Assembly: GCA_949825065.1 (NCBI GenBank)
Contig: OX463856.1
Span: 17,661,932 to 17,725,931 of the forward strand
Direction of reading: 5' to 3'
DNA length: 64,000 nucleotides
Source: Odontocerum albicorne
Taxonomy: Eukaryota > Arthropoda > Insecta > Trichoptera > Odontoceridae
Shown here one piece after another: positions 11,146 to 22,119 of the stretch (within the stretch, counting starts at the first letter, position 1; the number at the start of each line of letters is the position of its first letter). The translations under genes and the position numbers were made by a program. The notes under the pieces were generated by a model, which worked only from the letters and a program-made list of their open reading frames with translations, searched no databases and was not told the DNA's origin.

Positions 11146-11962
11146 GTTATTCACCCAACTATAGACCGACTCTGGTTATAAGGCAAGTCCCATTTTATGA
11201 AATATTTTTGTGGCAAAAAAAAGATTTACCTTTTAATCAATACATTGACTCTAAATTTCCTTTTTTAGATCCTTGGATTGATTTTCTTGAAGAATATTTG
11301 TTTTGGCGATCACCAACATCAAACATTGTTTTTTAAAACCAAATTTTCTAACAGCCGCGCTGTTATTTGTATCTTCTGCAACACGCATTACCATGAGCTC
11401 GGCATTTGATTCGAAGCTCCTGCAAATTATTTGATATACATTATTTTTTTTTTTGAGATTCTCGCGTTTCAATATGGTTACTCATATATTCGAGGCAGTA
11501 AGAATAAGAAAAACGCAGCACAAAAAATAAAACAAAAACAAAAAAACGTCAGAAACTAACAGCAAGTCTTATATTAGAGTCTCAAACAAATCAACAATAA
11601 ACCCACTACCGCGCAATGACCGAGACTACTATATTGTCTCAAATACTTCAATTTATATATCCTAATATTATTTACGTTGTATTTTATCATACAGCATTTT
11701 ATTAATTTTTATTTAGAGTTTTCGTAGTGTCGCCAATGTGAATATGTGAAAGGGTCACGTACTGTTCAATAAATTACTTGATGGCACTTCGATTCGTATA
11801 GATTGTTCAGCCTAAAGAGTAATTTTGCATTAGTGTGAGTAACACTCTCTGTTTTACACAACTTGTGTAGTGGTATTGGTTTTAGAATGGCACACTATTG
11901 GGTCGCGCAGAGCGCACGTTTCAATTGTTTTTAAAATACTCGGTGATTAGAAAAACATTACC

Positions 11963-12030
11963 ATGTCAAAATTAGGGAAGAGAAAACTGCTTTCGAGCCA
12001 AGCAAAGGAAATTGTATTAAATTTTGGTAA
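11963..12030 (+). pseudogene. Possible transposase N-terminus (short)
   Basis: An ATG in good context opens MSKLGKRKLLSSQAKEIVLN and hits a stop after about 25 codons. The pattern (basic residues then 'LLSSQAKEIV') resembles the N-terminal DNA-binding region of some DDE transposase-like proteins in insects. About 80 bp upstream lies a CpG-rich string, 'ttgggtcgcgcagagcgcac', unusual for this window. No catalytic region follows. The assignment is tentative. Confidence 0.3.
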
Positions 12031-12439
12031 TGATTAATAATAATTAGGGATCGGCCGAAAATGTGCTGCAATATATTAGTGCGATTTTTGTTTAATGTAA
12101 TGTATAATACATTTTTTTTTGAACAGTGACTTGACAGTCTCTTTCAGATGTATATGATTGTCACTCCATCCAGTGTACTGTTGGATGGCTTGAAAGTCCA
12201 ATTGTGGATTTACACACCCATCCTGCACGAGTGTGGGTAAATATTTCCGAATGGCATCTGATGACTGGATTCGATGTACGCATTTTTCTTTTTCACGATC
12301 GCGTTTGATCCGTGTATTACCACCAAGCATTGCCATTGAAAATAAATAAAACCTTGGGAAATATGCTGCTCTATCCTTATCTTGGAAGCATCTTATAGTG
12401 AAGTGAAGATATAGATGAAGTAATACAGGTCCGATTTAA

Positions 12440-12950
12440 ATGTGGAAGTAGCACTTACATCAGATTGCGGGAAACAGTGTTTCCATCAATATATTCTTTA
12501 CACCACAATGGATAGCTGTTAAAATGTGTAAGTAGCACTCACATCAGATTGGGGGAAACGGTGTTTCCATCAATATATTATTTACACCACAATGGATAGC
12601 TGTTAAAATGTGTAAGTAGCACTCACATCAGATTGCGGGAAACGGTGTTTCCATCAATATATTCTTTACACCACAATGGATAGCTGTAAAAATGTGTAAG
12701 TAGCACTCACATCATATTGGGGGAAACGGTGTTTCCATCAATATATTATTTACACCACAATGGATAGCTGTTAAAATGTGTAAGTAGCACTCACATCAGA
12801 TTGCGGGAAACGGTGTTTCCATCAATATATTCTTTACACCACAATGCATAGCTGTTAAAATGTGTAAGTAGCACTTACATCAGATTGCAGGAAACGGTGT
12901 TTCCATCAATATATTCTTTACACCACAATGGAAAAGCTGTTAAAATGTTG
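12440..12950. repeat. 84-bp tandem array, six copies, alternating variants
   Basis: The marker 'agtagcac' recurs at 12447, 12531, 12615, 12699, 12783 and 12867, an exact 84-bp period. Copies 1, 3, 5 and 6 carry an attctttacac variant, with 'gattgcgg' in copies 1, 3 and 5 and gattgcagg in copy 6. Copies 2 and 4 carry 'attggggg' plus 'attatttacac'. The array therefore reads A-B-A-B-A-A', which implies a 168-bp higher-order unit. Confidence 0.97.
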
Positions 12951-13009
12951 ACTTACTAATGACTTGCCTAAATGGCGTCTTCTTTAGGTGCATTGTAATA
13001 TAGTAGATT

Positions 13010-13145
13010 GGCCATTAAAATGACAATTTTATTTACACATGACAAGAAATACACACAATTTGCAAAAAAACTACAGGAAATTTTATTTACACATACAATT
13101 TTAATGGATCTGGGTTTATCGCCTTTCATTTGTCGTCTTTAACCT
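13010..13145 (-). repeat. LINE tail F, inverted copy
   Basis: The reverse complement (acgacaaatgaaaggc ... cccagatccattaaaatt ... gcaaattgtgtgtatttctt) aligns with 49430-49565 and 4050-4205. It begins about 60 bp after the 84-bp array. Confidence 0.65.
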
Positions 13146-13149
13146 ATTC

Positions 13150-14260
13150 AGTAAAGTCCGGAAGAACTCACTAGAACAGCATCCAAACCACTTCCGCATT
13201 TTTTAATTCATGATTCGGCATCCAAGTCTGCCTTTTCTGCAATTGATTTTCCTTAAATGATCAGTGATGTTGTAATGCATGTAATGCCGTAATAAGTGCA
13301 TGCATGTAATAAGTAAGATTTCAAAAACTCAAATACTTTATTCCTCGTATTATCGAGAATAAGTTTAGTGGACACGAACTGTTTTATGATTGTGGATTTC
13401 CCTTATACAGTGGATAAATGCGTCGTTAACTTTTCGATCCAAAATTCATAGTCAGTTACATATACACGCGTTACACGGATGGCGAAACAACCCGAAAATA
13501 ATTGACAAATGGTCAAAAAGAGTTATCTACTCTTCCTGTGAAAGTATCTGCTTTTATTTTTCTTTTATGAAAAAGGTTCAAATATAAAAGGTTTAATTTA
13601 TTTTAGTTCACACCTTTTTTTCAGACAGTAACATGAGACAAATATGCCTTATTTATTACCCTTCTAATGGATCGTTGGAATCGTTTACTTTTTTTATAGT
13701 CATAAAAACACTTGCTGTTAAAGACAAAAGATATGTTTATCCTTCAATTGTTTTTAAATAACACGTGTACTGAATAAATATACAGCAGAGTTTTATTGTT
13801 GTTAGAACTCTTATTTAGACAATAATTTTCTTGTCTTGCTATAAATAATTATTCCCGAAATAATAATCTTGGAATAACAAGGCTTATTACATGAGGCAGT
13901 CTCTTTCAACTAACCAGTGAGGTGTTAAACAAGCCTTAAGTAAAACAAAACAGAAACCCTGTTTGTAAAAAATCGGACATTAATGGAAATCGATCTTCCC
14001 TGGGTGGATAAACAAGGGTTGTACCAAATAAGCCTTGGATGTCGTCAGTATAAAAAAAATTATAATATATGAGACCAATGTCCCGGTTGAACCTTAAATA
14101 AAAATAGAAATATGAAAACGTTCTTCTTATTTAACTTACTGTTACGTGTTTTAAAAAAAAAACAATAAAAGATAACTGTAAATCAAGATTGAAAAATAAT
14201 CAAAATTATTCTAGGTATTTCAAGAACATATACTCATTTATTTCAATTTATATAACCTTC
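13150..14260. other. No recognisable content
   Basis: AT-rich sequence. A possible SINE A tail fragment lies near 13895-13935 (ggcagtctctttcaactaaccagtga, minus sense). Otherwise nothing was recognised. Confidence 0.4.
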
Positions 14261-14264
14261 ACCG

Positions 14265-14770
14265 TTCGTATAACAAGCTGGCAAACTTATAACCAGGTGG
14301 TAATTTCTCATAACCAATCAGACAAAAGTCAATATCTTAATTTACATGGTCGCGAACATTATTCAAATCCTTAAGGGTTTATACGAAATTTTAAAACAGT
14401 AAAAATGTCAACATTAAAATCATCAATCAAAGGAAAAAGGACAGGATGTTAAATAGGAAACGGAAATTGGGAATGAAACACGTAAAATTACTTATTTGAA
14501 ATTAATAGTTATTTTCAATCGCTTTTTTCCGAAAGTTACATATACCAATAATGAACGAATCTTACTGCACAACTTAATCGTGCAGTGAGATTCGTTCATT
14601 TGTGAAAGTGAAGGAAAGGACAGTAAAAAATTATAAAAAAGAAAAAGGAGAACGTTAAACTGGGAAAGGTTATTAACAATCTCAACTTGAGTGAAGCGCA
14701 AGTTTATGATCGGAAAGACGCTGAATATTTTCGGCGAAATAAGAAGGGGCGACGGGATTGTTAATGACAT
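14265..14770 (-). mobile_element. 3' end of the SINE A partner LINE, copy 1
   Basis: On the minus strand this aligns with the LINE 3' region at 48655-49145: 'gtttatgatcggaaagacgctgaa' matches 'gtccatgatcaaaaagacgctgaa', and the tail 'tctgattggttatgagaaattaccacctgg' matches the shared LINE/SINE tail. Coding frames are destroyed. A 20-bp inverted repeat at 14551-14599 interrupts the region where the other copies show the protein's VRLxxSLxxFKKRL block. Confidence 0.65.
14551..14599. repeat. 20-bp inverted repeat with 9-nt loop
   Basis: Arms 14551-14570 (atgaacgaatcttactgcac) and 14580-14599 are reverse complements with one mismatch. The loop is aacttaatc. It could fold as a stable cruciform or RNA hairpin. 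It seems to have arisen by an inverted duplication inside the LINE copy. Confidence 0.95.
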
Positions 14771-14974
14771 GTATAAATATATTTTTTAATAATAGGCAAT
14801 TCACCCAAACTAGAATGATTTGGCCACTATTTTAAAGTCACTGTGCAATTATATGAGTCAATATAATAAAACTAATTAAAAAAATACTAAGTCTAGAAAA
14901 TGTAAAACTTCTACAGATTATGTTTCAAAATTTTAATAATCGATCTAGGAGTAAAATTGGTAAAGCACCACGAA

Positions 14975-15530
14975 GAAATAACCGCGTCCAAATATAACAT
15001 AAATTAGACGCTGTAAAGATATGACTTTTAGTAAATCAAATCTGTTTCGCAAAGGACAACCGAAAAATACTCATAGTCTATAGTTTCATCATCTAAACCA
15101 CACTTACAACCGGGATTCTCCACAATATTCATGATGTAAATGGGACTTACCACCTCGCAGTAGCCCGTCCGCAAACAACATTTAAGTCCCATCGGTGCCT
15201 AGTATCACGTTTAATTTTATTTAAAAGATCAGTTACTGGCTGTGTAAAATCAAATAGGAGACAAACGGTAGAACATGCTTCCTTTGTCAAGGAATCAATA
15301 CATTAATTAAGAGTAAAAGAGTCCAAACCAGTAAAAACATCTATATTTTGTTACATCAATTGGAATAACTTAATTTTGATTGAGCAAATAATTTATCTGT
15401 GGAGTTACTCAAACAATTGAATGAAGAGCACTTAAGGAATCGGAGAAGATAACAATTTTTTAAAAATTCTAAGAGCCTCCTTAGATATATAATATATAAA
15501 GTCATACCATCGAATATGATTGTCAACCAT
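14975..15530 (-). pseudogene. RNase H and C-terminal zinc-finger relic of an I/R1-group LINE
   Basis: The minus strand reads KKIVIFSDSLSALHSIV, the conserved RNase H 'DSxxAL' core with its catalytic aspartate. It continues as DLLNKIKRDTRHRWDLN and then, in another frame, NPGCKCGLDDETIDYEYF. That last block matches the CxCGxxxETxxH zinc-finger-like segment that follows RNase H in non-LTR elements of the I group. Several stops and frame changes make it a pseudogene. The reverse transcriptase part, which should lie at higher coordinates, is missing; the mariner relic begins about 80 bp beyond. Confidence 0.75.
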
Positions 15531-15606
15531 TCTGTGGAGGGAAGACGCACGTGTGTGTATTATATTATATTGTACTATAGAAAAATATGTGTGATTTTTT
15601 ATTATA

Positions 15607-16167
15607 AAGGATCTCAAAATGAGCGTTTTTTTATATTCTTGGATAAAACACAGATGGCGTCGTGAACTTGCTTAGGTATTGTGGCATTTGAGAAGTGTAA
15701 TGTATGAAATTTTTAAAAATGGAGTCGTATACAACACAAGAACGCGTTCCAATTGTTGAATTATTTTAAGTATTAAATGTTAATCTCCGGAAACGGTGAA
15801 GTTAATTGGCCACCAAGATCATGTGATCTGACACCGTTGGACTATTTTTTCTGGAGTTACGTAAAAAGCCAGGTCGATAAGAATGACCCCCAATCAATTC
15901 CTGAGCTGAAAGACGAAATTCTTAGCGTTATTGGTGAGTTAGAACCGCAATTATGCCAAAAAGGTCATCGAAAATGTTGACAAAAGAGTAGATATATGTG
16001 GAGCTGCAAGAGGCGGACATTTGTCTGATATTGTTTTTTTGTGTTGAAATGTCATGTATTATACTTCAATGACCAATAAAAAAAATTGAAATTAAAGCAA
16101 ATTGTATGTTTTATTCAAGAATTTAAAAAAATAGAATTAAAAAAACCACTCAATTTGAGAGACCCCA
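15607..16167 (+). mobile_element. Internally deleted mariner/Tc1-type element
   Basis: The ends are inverted: aaggatctcaaaatgagcg at the left, and tggggtctctcaaattgag read from the right. Each is bordered by a TA dinucleotide (15605-15606 and 16168-16169), the target duplication of this superfamily. Inside, MESYTTQERVPIVELF-stop is a transposase N-terminal helix-turn-helix start. It jumps directly to NWPPRSCDLTPLDYFFW, the block carrying the third catalytic aspartate, then IPELKDEILSVIGELEPQ and RVDMCGAARGGHLSDIVF at the C-terminus. About two thirds of the transposase is missing, so it cannot move itself, although both ends persist. Confidence 0.9.
15777..15980 (+). pseudogene. Transposase C-terminal fragment (mariner/Tc1)
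   Basis: A 67-codon open frame inside the element above. The block WPPRSCDLTPLDYFFW contains the third catalytic acidic residue (D in TPLDY) of the DDE/D domain. The frame breaks shortly before the RVDMCGAARGGHL tail, which lies in another frame. The first two catalytic aspartates are absent because of the internal deletion. The ATG here is incidental. Confidence 0.85.
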
Positions 16168-16439
16168 TATGTCCCATATTTAACTAATACCTACTGTTTT
16201 TTTCTGATATGAAGTGATATGATCGTACTTTTTCATGTTCAAGATGGATCTTAGAAACAAATGTTTGTTTCTAATAATAAAATAAACTCATCAATTCAGC
16301 CATCCTTTAAAAGAGAACGTGTTGATACAATATTAAAAAGGGTAAATTTGAGAAATATCTTCCACGATTTTCATTTCTGACACGATGTTTTCAAATATAT
16401 CTCTTGATTGAGGGAGATTTGGGATTTTCATAATATCAT

Positions 16440-16560
16440 CCCAAACATACATATACAGAAACCATCACGCTGTTTCTCAGCCTGGGGAGGCAGAGAAGAC
16501 AGAGCACCAGACTTTCCTATCTAGATACATATATTTCGCCTCTATCAGATTTTCTCAGAA
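16440..16560 (-). repeat. LINE-B 3' end fragment
   Basis: The reverse complement contains 'gaaagtctggtgctctgtctt' and 'aacagcgtgatgg', the end of the LINE-B ORF as in 34990-35040 (plus). About 120 bp survive. Confidence 0.6.
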
Positions 16561-16672
16561 TTTGGATATTTTATTTTATGCCAAACTTTATTCAATCCTA
16601 AAATTAGGTCATGTACGCCAAAAAACACAATAAAAAAGTACCTTCTGTCCTTCTGTCTCCAAGCTACTCATT

Positions 16673-16825
16673 AAGACCTCCATGGCCTAATTTATAAGAC
16701 CTGTATTTATCAACCCGAGAGTTGTGGGCTCGAGTTCAGTCTGGTTTTCAATGAAGGACTCTTTAACAACTTTCTGGTTGGTCGGAATAATTTGTCATAT
16801 ACTAATAAGCTTGCAAGGTTTTTAA
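16673..16825 (+). mobile_element. SINE A, degraded copy
   Basis: The head 'gacctccatggcctaatttataagac' with a diverged B box (gggctcgagttc), then 'agtctggttttcaatgaagg' and 'aacaactttctggttggtcgg'. The middle 'ccgctggaaccc' block is deleted. Confidence 0.75.
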
Positions 16826-17129
16826 AAGAACAACGAAAAATTTATACATTACGCAACTTGAGTTTACTTTAAAAAGAAAGACAACATTTAACGAACAAAA
16901 GATAAAATATTCACATTTTTAAAATTCATTATAACTCAGGCATGATAAATAAAAAAATATTATATATCGTATAATCAATTTCGTATAATACAAGCGAAGG
17001 AAAAAAATAATCATATAATATGAATCAAATACTAAATTAATGAAATCCCAAAAATAATGAAACAATTTAAAATGTGTCAAGTTTAAAAAATCATTCAGTT
17101 ATTATATGAATAATTCAGATAGCATGTCG

Positions 17130-17390
17130 GATAAAATACTGAGTGGAAGGATTTGTTCTGATCAATATTTTGCATTTAAAGCTACAAGTGGTGAACCTTA
17201 GGTTATTTCATGTCGGTATTTTGCTTTTATACTTTATTTTTAAATGATGTTGAAGTTATGCTTTTTACAGATGATTTTGTTCGGTCTGTTGATGATTGTG
17301 TAGTTGTACAGTGTAATATTGACAAGTTATTCAGTTGATATGAGATCAATAGAATAAGGTTTAACATCAGTCAGTGTCAAGTGGTTTATT
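17130..17390 (+). pseudogene. LINE reverse transcriptase palm relic (CR1/jockey group)
   Basis: Reads SGRICSDQYFAFKATSG, then FLNDVEVMLFTDDFVRSVDD, NIDKLFS, a stop, and IRFNISQCQVVYF. This corresponds to RT motifs B to D: the xFxDD catalytic box (FTDD), the 'IDxLxxW' helix and the 'NxxKCxVxxF' strand. Several stops are present. The fragment runs straight into the 43-bp minisatellite, whose first unit encodes the next RT residues. Confidence 0.75.
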
Positions 17391-17695
17391 TTTTTATCTT
17401 GAAGTACCCCATACATTATGGTTACACAATATTGTTTTATCTTGAAGTACCCCATATTTTTTTATCTTGGTTACACAATATTTTTTTATCTTGAAGTACC
17501 CCATACATTATGGTTACACAATATTTTTTTATCTTGAAGTACCCCATACATTATGGTTACACAATATTTTTTTATCTTGGAGTACCCCATACATTATGAT
17601 TACACAATATTTTTTTATCTTGGAGTACCCCATACATTATGGTTACACAATATTTTTTTATCTTGAAGTACCCCATACATTATGGTTACACAATA
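17389..17695. repeat. 43-bp minisatellite seeded in LINE RT sequence
   Basis: About seven units of 'ttatcttgaagtacccc atacattatggttacacaat'. Intact units repeat every 43 bp and one near 17440-17480 is rearranged. Because 43 is not a multiple of three, successive units are read in successive frames. All three happen to be open, giving an 88-codon frame (17467-17733) that is not a gene. Confidence 0.95.
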
Positions 17696-17889
17696 AACAA
17701 CTCTTCACTTTTGCGAGTATCGCAAATTCGTAACCAGCAAATTGTGTTTGATGCCCAGTCATATTTTTTTGCGCATACTAATGGTATATATAAGAAGGTC
17801 ATTAAAATGTTGGAATAATTTTAAGGATGCCTAGGAGCTTTTTTTTCAATAAAACATTTACTTTGTTTTATATTTCACTATTTTTTTCT

Positions 17890-18125
17890 GGCAACGTGAC
17901 ACATAGCCAGAATGTCAGACTGCCGATGGACATCCGAAATAATCCAATGGTACCCAAGAGACATAAAGAGGCCCAGAAGAAGACCGAAGGTACGCTGGAT
18001 AGATGAAATCAGGAAGCATGGCCGTATCACATGGCATCAACGAGCAATAAACCGAACTATTTGTAATCAACTTGGGGAGACCTTCATCCAGTAGTGGATC
18101 GACCCTGGTTCTCAATGATGATGGT
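17890..18125 (+). pseudogene. RTE-like LINE C-terminus with (TGA)n tail
   Basis: Reads ARMSDCRWTSEIIQWYPRD, KRPRRRPKVRWIDEIRK, ITWHQRAINRTICNQLGETF and IQ-stop-W. This follows the common RTE tail 'RWTxxxxxWxPRxxxRxxGRPxxRWxDxI ... W ... AxxRxxWxxLxEAxxQQW'. It ends in 'caatgatgatggtgac', a TGA-rich tail. It is a different subfamily from the LINE at 6466-6963. The upstream part is missing, so it is 5'-truncated. Confidence 0.85.
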
Positions 18126-18134
18126 GACATTTCA

Positions 18135-18235
18135 CTACTACTTATTTATTTATTTAACACTTTTATTGCAAATACAATCTGGCGGGCTTATTGTCAGGAG
18201 GCAATTTCTTCCAACCAATCAAAGAACTTAGTCAG
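18135..18235 (-). mobile_element. 3' tail of the SINE A partner LINE, copy 2
   Basis: Reverse complement: 'gattggttggaagaaattgcctcctgacaataagcccgccag', 'attgcaataaaagtgttaaat' and an (aata)n tail, matching 48655-48735 almost base for base. Only the last ~100 bp are present, consistent with extreme 5' truncation. Confidence 0.85.
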
Positions 18236-19159
18236 ATTGAATATATTATAATTTCAGCGTTTGGTCCCTTTGCTATGATATTTTTATAAGCGCAGTTGAA
18301 AGGGTACAGTATAAGTTTTTTAAAATTTATTTATTTTGAATTGGCAAAAATTATAACTATCTCGAACGAAGATTGAATCTTTTACCTTTGAGCAAAAAAA
18401 ATAAATGGTATAATTTACTTATTTTGCAGATAATCATCAATTCTCTATTAAATTATCTTAAATTGCTTGACTTTTTCAATATAAGAGTCCTTCAGGGCAT
18501 ACTCGCCATAAATATAATACATATTTTGGGGAACCTATTTGCTGACATCGCCGATTTACTCTTCCATAAACTGTCGAGGTATAAAGTTGGCTGATTGCAG
18601 AGATGATAAAGTATTGAATTTGTAAATTACAATTATTTTTGCATTCATGTCAAATTGATACGGTGAGGTGGTATTTTGAAATAAATCAAATGAAGCACAA
18701 ACTTTTTTTTTTATTTGTAAGGTATACGAAATAGTCGATAAAATTTTTTCAAAATAAAATATAAATAAAACCCAGTCAAGTCAAGTAATCTGGTGAATAC
18801 CTGATATTGAGGAAATCAAAAAAAAAGTTTGAAACATCCTTTTTTAAGGTATAACTTGCTTCAAATAATGAAAAAGAAATACAATCAAACTAATGACATA
18901 TTCTGCCTAAATAAAAAGAAAACCTTTTAATTTTCCCGTCTTCAAATATTGGGACGCCCTTTATTGCTAAGTAAGCTTATTTCAACAAACGACCCTTGGG
19001 GCCGAAGAGATGCTTTCAGAAAGAGTAAGGTTTTAATAAATATTTAATGATGTTTATTATCTTTGCAACTCTAATGCAGGAGTTTTTTTTTTGCAAACAC
19101 ATATATTTTCTGTAGTGAGTTCTTAAAAATAAATGCCAGAGCTCATTTTTTAAAAGAAT

Positions 19160-19790
19160 GAATAAAAGTTGACTACTATGATAATTGGGAAATATATTAT
19201 CTGATAACGTTAAAGGTGGAATGAGATATAGATTAGCAATTGCAATAGGAAACATAGTCAATGAGACACTAAAACATTTATTATATTCAAACGATCTCGT
19301 GATCCACTTAAATGTTGATTCCCATGGCGTATTAGAGCTAACATTGACGAATAGAAGTGAAACATGCCGATCAAAAGAAGCTGAGAAAATACAGGTGAAA
19401 AACGTGCCCCGAAAAACATATGTATGGTGTGTCAATGTATAGCAGAATAAGAAATGTAATTGCTAAATACGAAAGTGCGCTAAAACTAATGTGGTATTAA
19501 GGATGAAAAAAAACACGTCAAGGTGGTTTGGATACGATGAATGGATGTGTGATGCAAGACTGCCCTAAGAAATAATACAATCATTAGTGGGAGTCATGAT
19601 AAACGATCCATAAAAGTATTGTTGGACCATATAAGTAAAATTTTGAAAGAACGAAATGTTCGAGAGAAACAGAAAAAATATGGATATGGAGAAGGCAAAG
19701 GAAGTATGCTGTAATAGGATAGTGAGTTACTCTGTCTTCTCTACCTGTCCCAACCAAAAAAATACGAGATTGTATGTATTTATGTGTTTA
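19160..19790 (+). pseudogene. LINE-B C-terminal half, broken
   Basis: The first part encodes GNILSDNVKGGMRYRLAIA, homologous to the 'YLGSILSDDG' segment at 2280-2650 (minus). Later pieces read SRWFGYDEWMCDARLP, KERNVRETEKNMDMEKAKEV and VFSTCPNQK. They correspond to the RWFGHxERMxE block, the MDVEEAKxVCxDR block and the terminal tail of LINE-B. Stops and frame changes separate the pieces. The open 85-codon frame at 19185-19442 covers only the first part. Confidence 0.65.
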
Positions 19791-19840
19791 TGCAATGTTA
19801 TTTTTTTTGTTAGAACGTAAGTCATCGTATTCGTTTATAA

Positions 19841-19915
19841 AGATGACCTCTGTAGCCAAGTAGTAACGTTTTTTTTCACCACAACAAAAAAAGGGTGCCA
19901 GTATAGTTAAAGAAT
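19841..19915 (+). repeat. SINE A head, deleted copy
   Basis: 'gatgacctctgtagccaagtagtaacg' resembles the SINE A A-box region, then the sequence jumps to 'gggtgccagtatagtt', equivalent to 'gattccagtctggtt'. The B box is lost. Confidence 0.4.
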
Positions 19916-20599
19916 TCATTCGGTAACAATGCTCGCACGCGCCAAGCGGTAGTGTTGCCAATACGTGCAATGATGAACCACAAGTTCGTATCTACTACGA
20001 AAGTTTTAAACCCGAATTCTCACTTACTAGGCCGAAGAAAATATTGTCTTCTAGCCATGCTCTTTAATATGTCCGAAACACTAAATCGGGTGTGTTGAAG
20101 GGTATCACACGAAGAAAAAAAATGTTTCTAAAATCTCTAAATTTATTTATTGTTAGAAATGTTTGTTTGGAATCAAAACAAAATGTCAATGATCCACTTA
20201 AAATGTAATGGAAAACGTCAACTTCAATCAAGATGTTCAGAATTGACGGCATACTAACAAAAATCCCACATAACATTCTTCCAATATTACAAATCCAACA
20301 CCCAAAGACAAGGAAATAAACATAAGCACAACCCCTATCGTCATCATAAATTATTCCCTCTAAGTGTTCGCATCTCCGACGCGTAAAACCTTTTAAGTAT
20401 GTACATACAAGCATAGTTGGTTACCAGATGATGGCTGGTGAAACAAGGGTTGACCTTTTTTAAATATCTCTAATATTTAATTTGTATCAATAGCCTAAAC
20501 AAAGGATTCTCGTGGTAGTTTTTTTCTTATTGAGAGAATGAGCTGTAAAAATCAACCGAAACAAATGTATTTGTCCTAAATGAATGAAAAACAAAGAAA

Positions 20600-20770
20600 A
20601 AGTGGAACGAGATAATTAGAAAAAAACAACGGAATGAAAGATACGAAGTATAAGAAATTGGACTGTATGCATGAAAGTGGACGAAGCAAAATATATGTGG
20701 ATATAGAAAGGCGTGGTATCTGCTTATCTCAAAAGATACACAGCTTGATTGTATATGATACACCTAAAAA
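20600..20770 (+). repeat. Probable LINE-B fragment
   Basis: Reads CMKVDEAKYMW, matching the CMDVEEAKxV block of LINE-B (compare 30355-30390 and 55530-55560). The rest is diverged, so this is a weak call. Confidence 0.35.
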
Positions 20771-21664
20771 CCTGAATTTCCTGTATGTCATAACCTGCAA
20801 AAGACTTCTGTACGTCATAACAGATGTCCAAAAAACGTTTGACAATATCACAATTCGAACGATGATGATAAGCTGAAAGGGTTTTTCATTGTGTTTCTCT
20901 CAATTTCGCTATGATTGGGATATCAAAATATCAACCTCATTTTTATTTTGCTTTTACAATAGTGATTTAACTAGAACATTTTTTTTAATTTGTAGGATAA
21001 CCTGAAATTGCTAATATATCTTCAATATATTGTAATATGACATATTTTGTTTATATTACACTGTATGTTACATTGCAGAGAATTCTCAAAATAAAGTCAG
21101 GTATTTTTTAACAAATAAAATTATATTTCGAGAGTACTTTGAGCTTAGGTATCATAGTCTCTGCTGATGGCATAGACACCCGATGCGCGCATACGCTCCA
21201 CTCCACCAGCACGCGCATATATCACAAGTTCTTTTTCATATTTTCCCATCTCAGTTTTCAGTCTAAAGTTATACTTTGACAACTAATTCAAATAATAATT
21301 AATATTATTTATTATTAAGTCTAACGGTATGACTTTATTTTTTCTCTCCTATGATACTCGTGATATTAAAAATGTAAATATCTGACTATGAACTCATACT
21401 AGACTTCGTAAAAAACAAATGTCAAATAAATAATAATGCCATAGAGGGACAAAAAACAGTCTCGCGCTTTAAAAAATACAGTAAACTTTGGCATAATAAT
21501 TTTACTATACTTTCATTGTACAAAAACATTTCACAATATCTTCCAACCAACCTATTCAATTTACAATTTAGTTCAAAGAACAATGTTGTTAAGCGCACTT
21601 TAATTAAACAAATCACATCTGACACAGCTCTAGCAGCGCCCGAGCGAATCATGTATAACACTTT

Positions 21665-21855
21665 CTTTGTGTACAGTATAGCCTTGTGGTATTATTGCCA
21701 CGTGGCAATTTCTTCCAACCAATCAGAAAGATGTTTATGAGGCTTTAAGTGGAAAACAGACTGAAAATCATTTTTAAAAAATCTGCGGAAATCGAACCCT
21801 CAATCCACGAGTCGGAAAACAGGCGTCTTATCTACTAGATTATGGAGGTCGTCAC
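21665..21855 (-). mobile_element. SINE A, inverted copy
   Basis: On the minus strand: 'gacctccataatctagtagataagacgcctgttttccgactcg', B-box region 'gggttcgatttcc', body 'cagtctgttttccacttaaagcc' and tail 'tctgattggttggaagaaattgccacgtggcaat'. Full order, moderately diverged. Confidence 0.85.
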
Positions 21856-21905
21856 TTGTTCGACAGTATGTTAAATAACCTTAAGAGAAAACTTGACTTG
21901 AAGAT

Positions 21906-21993
21906 TTTTTGGAATAGATACCAGTACGCATCGAACCCGCAATTCTTAGATCTGAAGACAGACGTCTTATTAACAAGATTACGGAGATCATGA
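21906..21993 (-). mobile_element. SINE A head, second inverted copy
   Basis: Minus strand: 'gatctccgtaatcttgttaataagacg', 'ttgcgggttcgatgcg' and 'ctggtatctattcc'. Only the head and part of the body remain. It lies 50 bp from the previous copy in the same orientation. Confidence 0.7.
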
Positions 21994-22119
21994 TGACGGT
22001 TTCTCAGTAGTTGTGTGGAAAAATCTTCTTTTTTTCTGAGCGTGCATTGTCCTTCTGATCTGCTGACAGCTAAATCCTTTGTATACCAATGCATCATACA
22101 TCGCCTTTTGCGGTTCACT

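Noticed and set aside
12076..12336. 86-codon minus frame MAMLGGNTRIKRDREKEK
   Set aside because: No family similarity. It may belong to the same unknown element as the short MSKLGKRKLLSSQ frame, but evidence is too thin for a gene call.
17467..17733. 88-codon open frame with repeated YPIHYGYTI-like peptides
   Set aside because: It is the 43-bp minisatellite read through its three frames; no start context and no homology as a repeat protein.
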